Source: Alteraurantiacibacter buctensis (GTDB taxonomy: Bacteria; Pseudomonadota; Alphaproteobacteria; Sphingomonadales; Sphingomonadaceae). From it: 64,000 bases of DNA. The stretch covers positions 1 to 64,000 of the forward strand of contig NZ_WTYV01000009.1 in assembly GCF_009827655.1 (NCBI RefSeq). Reading direction: 5' to 3'. The position numbers were made by a program, and so were the translations under genes. The notes below the pieces were generated by a model, which saw nothing but the letters and a program-made list of their open reading frames with translations, searched no databases and was not told the origin of the DNA. Shown piece by piece: positions 61,169 to 64,000 of the stretch. The first letter of the stretch is position 1; each line of letters begins with the position of its first letter.

Positions 61169-62950
61169 TTACGCGACAGGCGTGCGCCCGCTCCCGTCCG
61201 GGTCCGCCATGCGGAAATGCGCGGCGCGCAGTTCGCCGGTGTCGATCTGGCGGCGCAGGCGGGTGCGGTCCTCGCGGCGATAGGATTCCTCCGCCCGGTC
61301 GATATCGGCTTCGGACAGGCCCAGCGCATCCAGCCCCAGCAGAGCCATGCGGATGGCCGATTCGTGGACCTCGCGGATCACGTAGCGCTGCGGCGCGCGG
61401 CCCAGCTTCATCACGCTGCGCCGGTCATAGCCGCGCACATAGATCGCCGCCTGCGGGAAGGCTTCCTGCACCGCCGCCATGTAGTCCGGCTCGATCTGGT
61501 CGCCATCGATGCAGAACATGATCAGTTGCGCGTCCGCCGCGCCCGCCTGGCGCAGCAGGTCCAGCCGCACGCCATCTCCGAAATAGACCTTGGTGCCGAA
61601 CTCGCCCGAGATGTCGATCCGCTCCACGTCGCGGTCTACCAGCGTGACCGTAAGGCCCGCCATTCCCAGCGTCCGCGCCACGGTCTGCCCGAAGCGGCCA
61701 TGGCCGATCACCAGCGCGCTGGCGGAAAGGTCGCGCGGGGCGGGCCGCTCGCCGACGCCGGCGGGCTTGTCATCCCCTTCGGGATCGCTGCGCAGGCCAC
61801 GCGTCAGCTTCATCAGGAACGGGGTGGTGGCCATCGATACGGTGACCACGGCACCGAACACGCTGGCCGCCTCGTCGGTGATCAGCAGCGCGTTCTGCGC
61901 CGCGGTATAGAGCACGAAGGCGAATTCGCCGCCCTGGCTCAGCAGCAGGCCCAGCGCCACGGCCCCGCGCCAGGTCATCTTCATGGCCCGGCCCAGCAGG
62001 GTGATCAGCGCGGTCTTGGTGGCGATCAGCAGCACGGCAAAACCGGCCACTTCGAGCGGTCGCTGGGCAATGGCGGACAGGTCCAGCATCATGCCCACAG
62101 CCAGGAAGAACAGGCCCAGCAGGATCGAGCGGAACGGCTCCACCGCGGCCTCCAGCTCGTGCCGGTAAGGCGTATCGGCCAGCATCACGCCGGCGATGAA
62201 GGCCCCCAGCGCCAGCGACAGGCCCAGCATCTGCATGATCGCGGCGCTGGCCACCACGGTGAACAGGGCCGAGACGACGAACATCTCGCGCTCGCCCAGC
62301 CGGGCGATCAGGCGGAACAGCGGGCGGATCAGGAAGCGGCCCGCCGCGATCAGCCCGGCGATGGCGGCCAGCGTCATCAGCGCCATCATCCAGCCGGTGG
62401 GACCGCCGGCATCATCGGGGTTGCGGCTCATCGCGGAAACGATGGTGATCAGCGGGATGATCGACAGGTCCTGGAACAGCAGGATGGCAAAGGCGCGCTC
62501 ACCAAAGGGGGTTTTCAGGCGGCCGGCCGATTGCAGCATCGGCAGCACCTGCGCGGTGGAACTGAGCGCCAGCGGCAGGCCGATGGCCAGCGCCGCCTCG
62601 GTGGTGAACCCGCTCAGCGCCAGGATCGTGGCGGAAATGGCCAGGCCGCAGGCCACCACCTGCGCCCCGCCCAGCACGAAGATTTCCTTGCGCATCGACC
62701 ACAGCCGCGCCGGGTTCAGTTCCAGCCCGACGATGAACAGCAGCATCACGATGCCCAGTTCGGCAAAGGCCACTTTCTGCTCGGCCCCGCCCACCAGGCC
62801 CAGCACCTCGGGGCCGATGGTCACGCCCGCCAGCAGGTAGCCCAGCGTGGCACCCAGCCCCAGGCGCCGGAACAGCAACACGAAGCCCAGGGCAAAACCC
62901 AGCATCAGCAAGCCGTCGCGCAACATCAGCGCGCCGCCGTGTTCTTCCAT
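61169..62950 (-). CDS. CPA2-family monovalent cation:proton antiporter with TrkA-N domain
   Basis: 593 aa from the ATG at 62950 (AAAGGA upstream; a start at 62983 would add 11 residues). Thirteen membrane helices (about 5-380) of the KefB/KefC type, with [25 protein letters not shown] at the start and [10 protein letters not shown] in the middle, followed by a Rossmann TrkA-N domain ([18 protein letters not shown], about 410-530) and an acidic C-terminal tail. It moves K+ out in exchange for H+, gated by nucleotide or glutathione adducts in KefC. Which gate applies here is not visible. Confidence 0.93.
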   Translation of the reverse strand: MEEHGGALMLRDGLLMLGFALGFVLLFRRLGLGATLGYLLAGVTIGPEVLGLVGGAEQKVAFAELGIVMLLFIVGLELNPARLWSMRKEIFVLGGAQVVACGLAISATILALSGFTTEAALAIGLPLALSSTAQVLPMLQSAGRLKTPFGERAFAILLFQDLSIIPLITIVSAMSRNPDDAGGPTGWMMALMTLAAIAGLIAAGRFLIRPLFRLIARLGEREMFVVSALFTVVASAAIMQMLGLSLALGAFIAGVMLADTPYRHELEAAVEPFRSILLGLFFLAVGMMLDLSAIAQRPLEVAGFAVLLIATKTALITLLGRAMKMTWRGAVALGLLLSQGGEFAFVLYTAAQNALLITDEAASVFGAVVTVSMATTPFLMKLTRGLRSDPEGDDKPAGVGERPAPRDLSASALVIGHGRFGQTVARTLGMAGLTVTLVDRDVERIDISGEFGTKVYFGDGVRLDLLRQAGAADAQLIMFCIDGDQIEPDYMAAVQEAFPQAAIYVRGYDRRSVMKLGRAPQRYVIREVHESAIRMALLGLDALGLSEADIDRAEESYRREDRTRLRRQIDTGELRAAHFRMADPDGSGRTPVA

Positions 62951-63049
62951 GGTGGTGATCCTTTCCGCCAACCCATGCCCCAAAGACCGTGCTTTGTCAT
63001 GCGGTCGCTGTCATTGCTCCTTCGCGCGCGGCGGCCTATATCGCGCACC

Positions 63050-64000
63050 ATGTCCTCATCAGTCAGACCGTGGCGCGACATCATGCGCCGTCAGAGCCGC
63101 CAGATCATGGTGGGCAAGGTGCCCGTTGGCGGCGATGCGCCGATCACCGTGCAGACCATGACCAACACGCCGACCGAGGACGTGGCCGCCACCATCGACC
63201 AGATCCGCCGGTGCGAGGATGCGGGGGCGGATATCATCCGCGTATCCTGCCCCACCGAGGAGTCGACGCGGCACTTCGACCAGATCACGCGGGCATCGAA
63301 CATCCCGATCGTGGCCGACATCCACTTCCACTACAAACGCGCGCTGGAAGCGGCAGACAAGGGCGCGGCCTGCCTGCGCATCAACCCCGGCAACATCGGT
63401 TCGGCCGACCGCGTGGCCGAAGTGGTCCGCGCCGCAAAGGCCAACGGCTGTGCCATCCGCATCGGGGTGAACGCCGGCAGCCTGGAAAAGGACCTGCTGG
63501 AAAAGTACGGCGAGCCGTGCCCCGAAGCGCTGGTGGAAAGCGCGCTGGACCACATCAAGCTGCTGCAGGACCACGATTTCCACGAATACAAGGTGGCGGT
63601 GAAGGCCAGTGACGTGTTCCTGGCCGTATCCGCCTACATGGGCCTGGCCGATGCGGTGGACTGCCCGCTGCACCTGGGCATCACCGAAGCCGGCGGCATG
63701 ATCGGCGGAACGGTCAAGTCCAGCATCGGCATCGGCAACCTGCTGTGGGCGGGCATCGGCGATACCATCCGCGTCTCGCTTTCCGCCGAGCCGGAGCAGG
63801 AAGTGCGCGTGGGGTTCGAGATCCTGAAGGCGCTGGGCCTGCGCACCCGCGGCGTGCGGGTCGTCTCGTGCCCCAGCTGCGCGCGGCAGGGTTTTGACGT
63901 GATCCGCACCGTGCAGACGCTGGAAGAGCGCCTGCAGCACATCAAGACGCCGATCAGCCTCTCAGTCTTGGGCTGCGTGGTCAACGGCCCGGGCGAAGCG
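63050..64000 (+). CDS. ispG: 4-hydroxy-3-methylbut-2-enyl diphosphate synthase, cut by window edge
   Basis: The first 317 codons of ispG (gcpE); the frame runs off the right edge at 64000. It makes HMBPP from methylerythritol cyclodiphosphate in the non-mevalonate isoprenoid pathway, using a [4Fe-4S] cluster. Visible family features: [29 protein letters not shown] at the start, [13 protein letters not shown], the cysteines of SCPSC and the cluster motif [11 protein letters not shown] at the edge. The ATG at 63050 gives a typical N-terminus. It is divergent from the antiporter gene by 99 bases. Confidence 0.95.
   Translation, partial: MSSSVRPWRDIMRRQSRQIMVGKVPVGGDAPITVQTMTNTPTEDVAATIDQIRRCEDAGADIIRVSCPTEESTRHFDQITRASNIPIVADIHFHYKRALEAADKGAACLRINPGNIGSADRVAEVVRAAKANGCAIRIGVNAGSLEKDLLEKYGEPCPEALVESALDHIKLLQDHDFHEYKVAVKASDVFLAVSAYMGLADAVDCPLHLGITEAGGMIGGTVKSSIGIGNLLWAGIGDTIRVSLSAEPEQEVRVGFEILKALGLRTRGVRVVSCPSCARQGFDVIRTVQTLEERLQHIKTPISLSVLGCVVNGPGEA

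Overview
The window is GC-rich, densely coded alphaproteobacterial chromosome, most likely from the Sphingomonadales (Sphingomonadaceae/Erythrobacteraceae type). The evidence is a NepR-EcfG general stress module with its typical GGAAC/CGTT promoter and an HWE-type kinase, a large TonB-dependent receptor with a sphingomonad-style plug, an orphan flavin-dependent halogenase, Tad pilus pseudopilins, and a DUF4129-DUF4350-MoxR-DUF58-SpoIIM-RDD operon. There is no rRNA operon, CRISPR array or intact prophage.

Layout. 1-1.5 kb: end of a probable integrated element (small membrane protein, HTH protein, tyrosine integrase), followed by tRNA-Cys(GCA) and tRNA-Thr(CGT). 2.2-4.9 kb: two exported metallo-beta-lactamase-fold hydrolases and a TetR regulator. 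5.0-7.0 kb: a GGDEF-EAL protein. 7.2-18.9 kb: two divergent operons that look like one catabolic locus for shikimate/quinate-type compounds. One arm carries tetR, an aromatic-acid MFS transporter, a TonB receptor and an AroE/QsuD-like dehydrogenase. The other carries a 3-dehydroshikimate dehydratase fused to an HPPD-like domain, two secreted esterases and a beta-propeller protein. A near-identical 19-bp motif lies upstream of both tetR and the receptor. 18.9-26.4 kb: a two-component system divergent from a tripartite CzcA/CusA-type RND pump. 26.6-29.3 kb: an isoquinoline-1-oxidoreductase-like molybdenum enzyme. 29.3-31.9 kb: CHASE-HWE kinase divergent from nepR-ecfG; nepR is a 57-codon gene.

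32-37 kb: AI-2E family permease, sodB, glmM, a DUF1272 protein, thiD and a LOG-family protein. 37.3-41.0 kb: three Tad pseudopilin-like genes, one with EF-hand-like calcium loops, and then tRNA-Gln(CTG). 41.2-47.3 kb: an organoarsenical-type cluster with an ArsM-like methyltransferase, a SPASM-like radical SAM enzyme, a disulfide-reductase homologue lacking the usual catalytic His, two rSAM/selenodomain-associated transferases, a sterol-desaturase-like protein and a DUF2147 protein. 47.4-51.0 kb: Ppx/GppA phosphatase, rlmE, membrane-anchored cytochrome c and pheA. 51.1-52.8 kb: an inverted-repeat element and a halogenase. 52.9-59.7 kb: the MoxR operon ending in a GNAT gene. 59.8-64 kb: GAF-EAL protein, CPA2 K+/H+ antiporter and the start of ispG, cut by the window edge.

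The strongest candidates for something new are the arsenic-type cluster, whose radical SAM protein does not look like the known ArsS, and the shikimate/quinate-ester locus. Functions are read from motifs and gene context only; no database search was possible.
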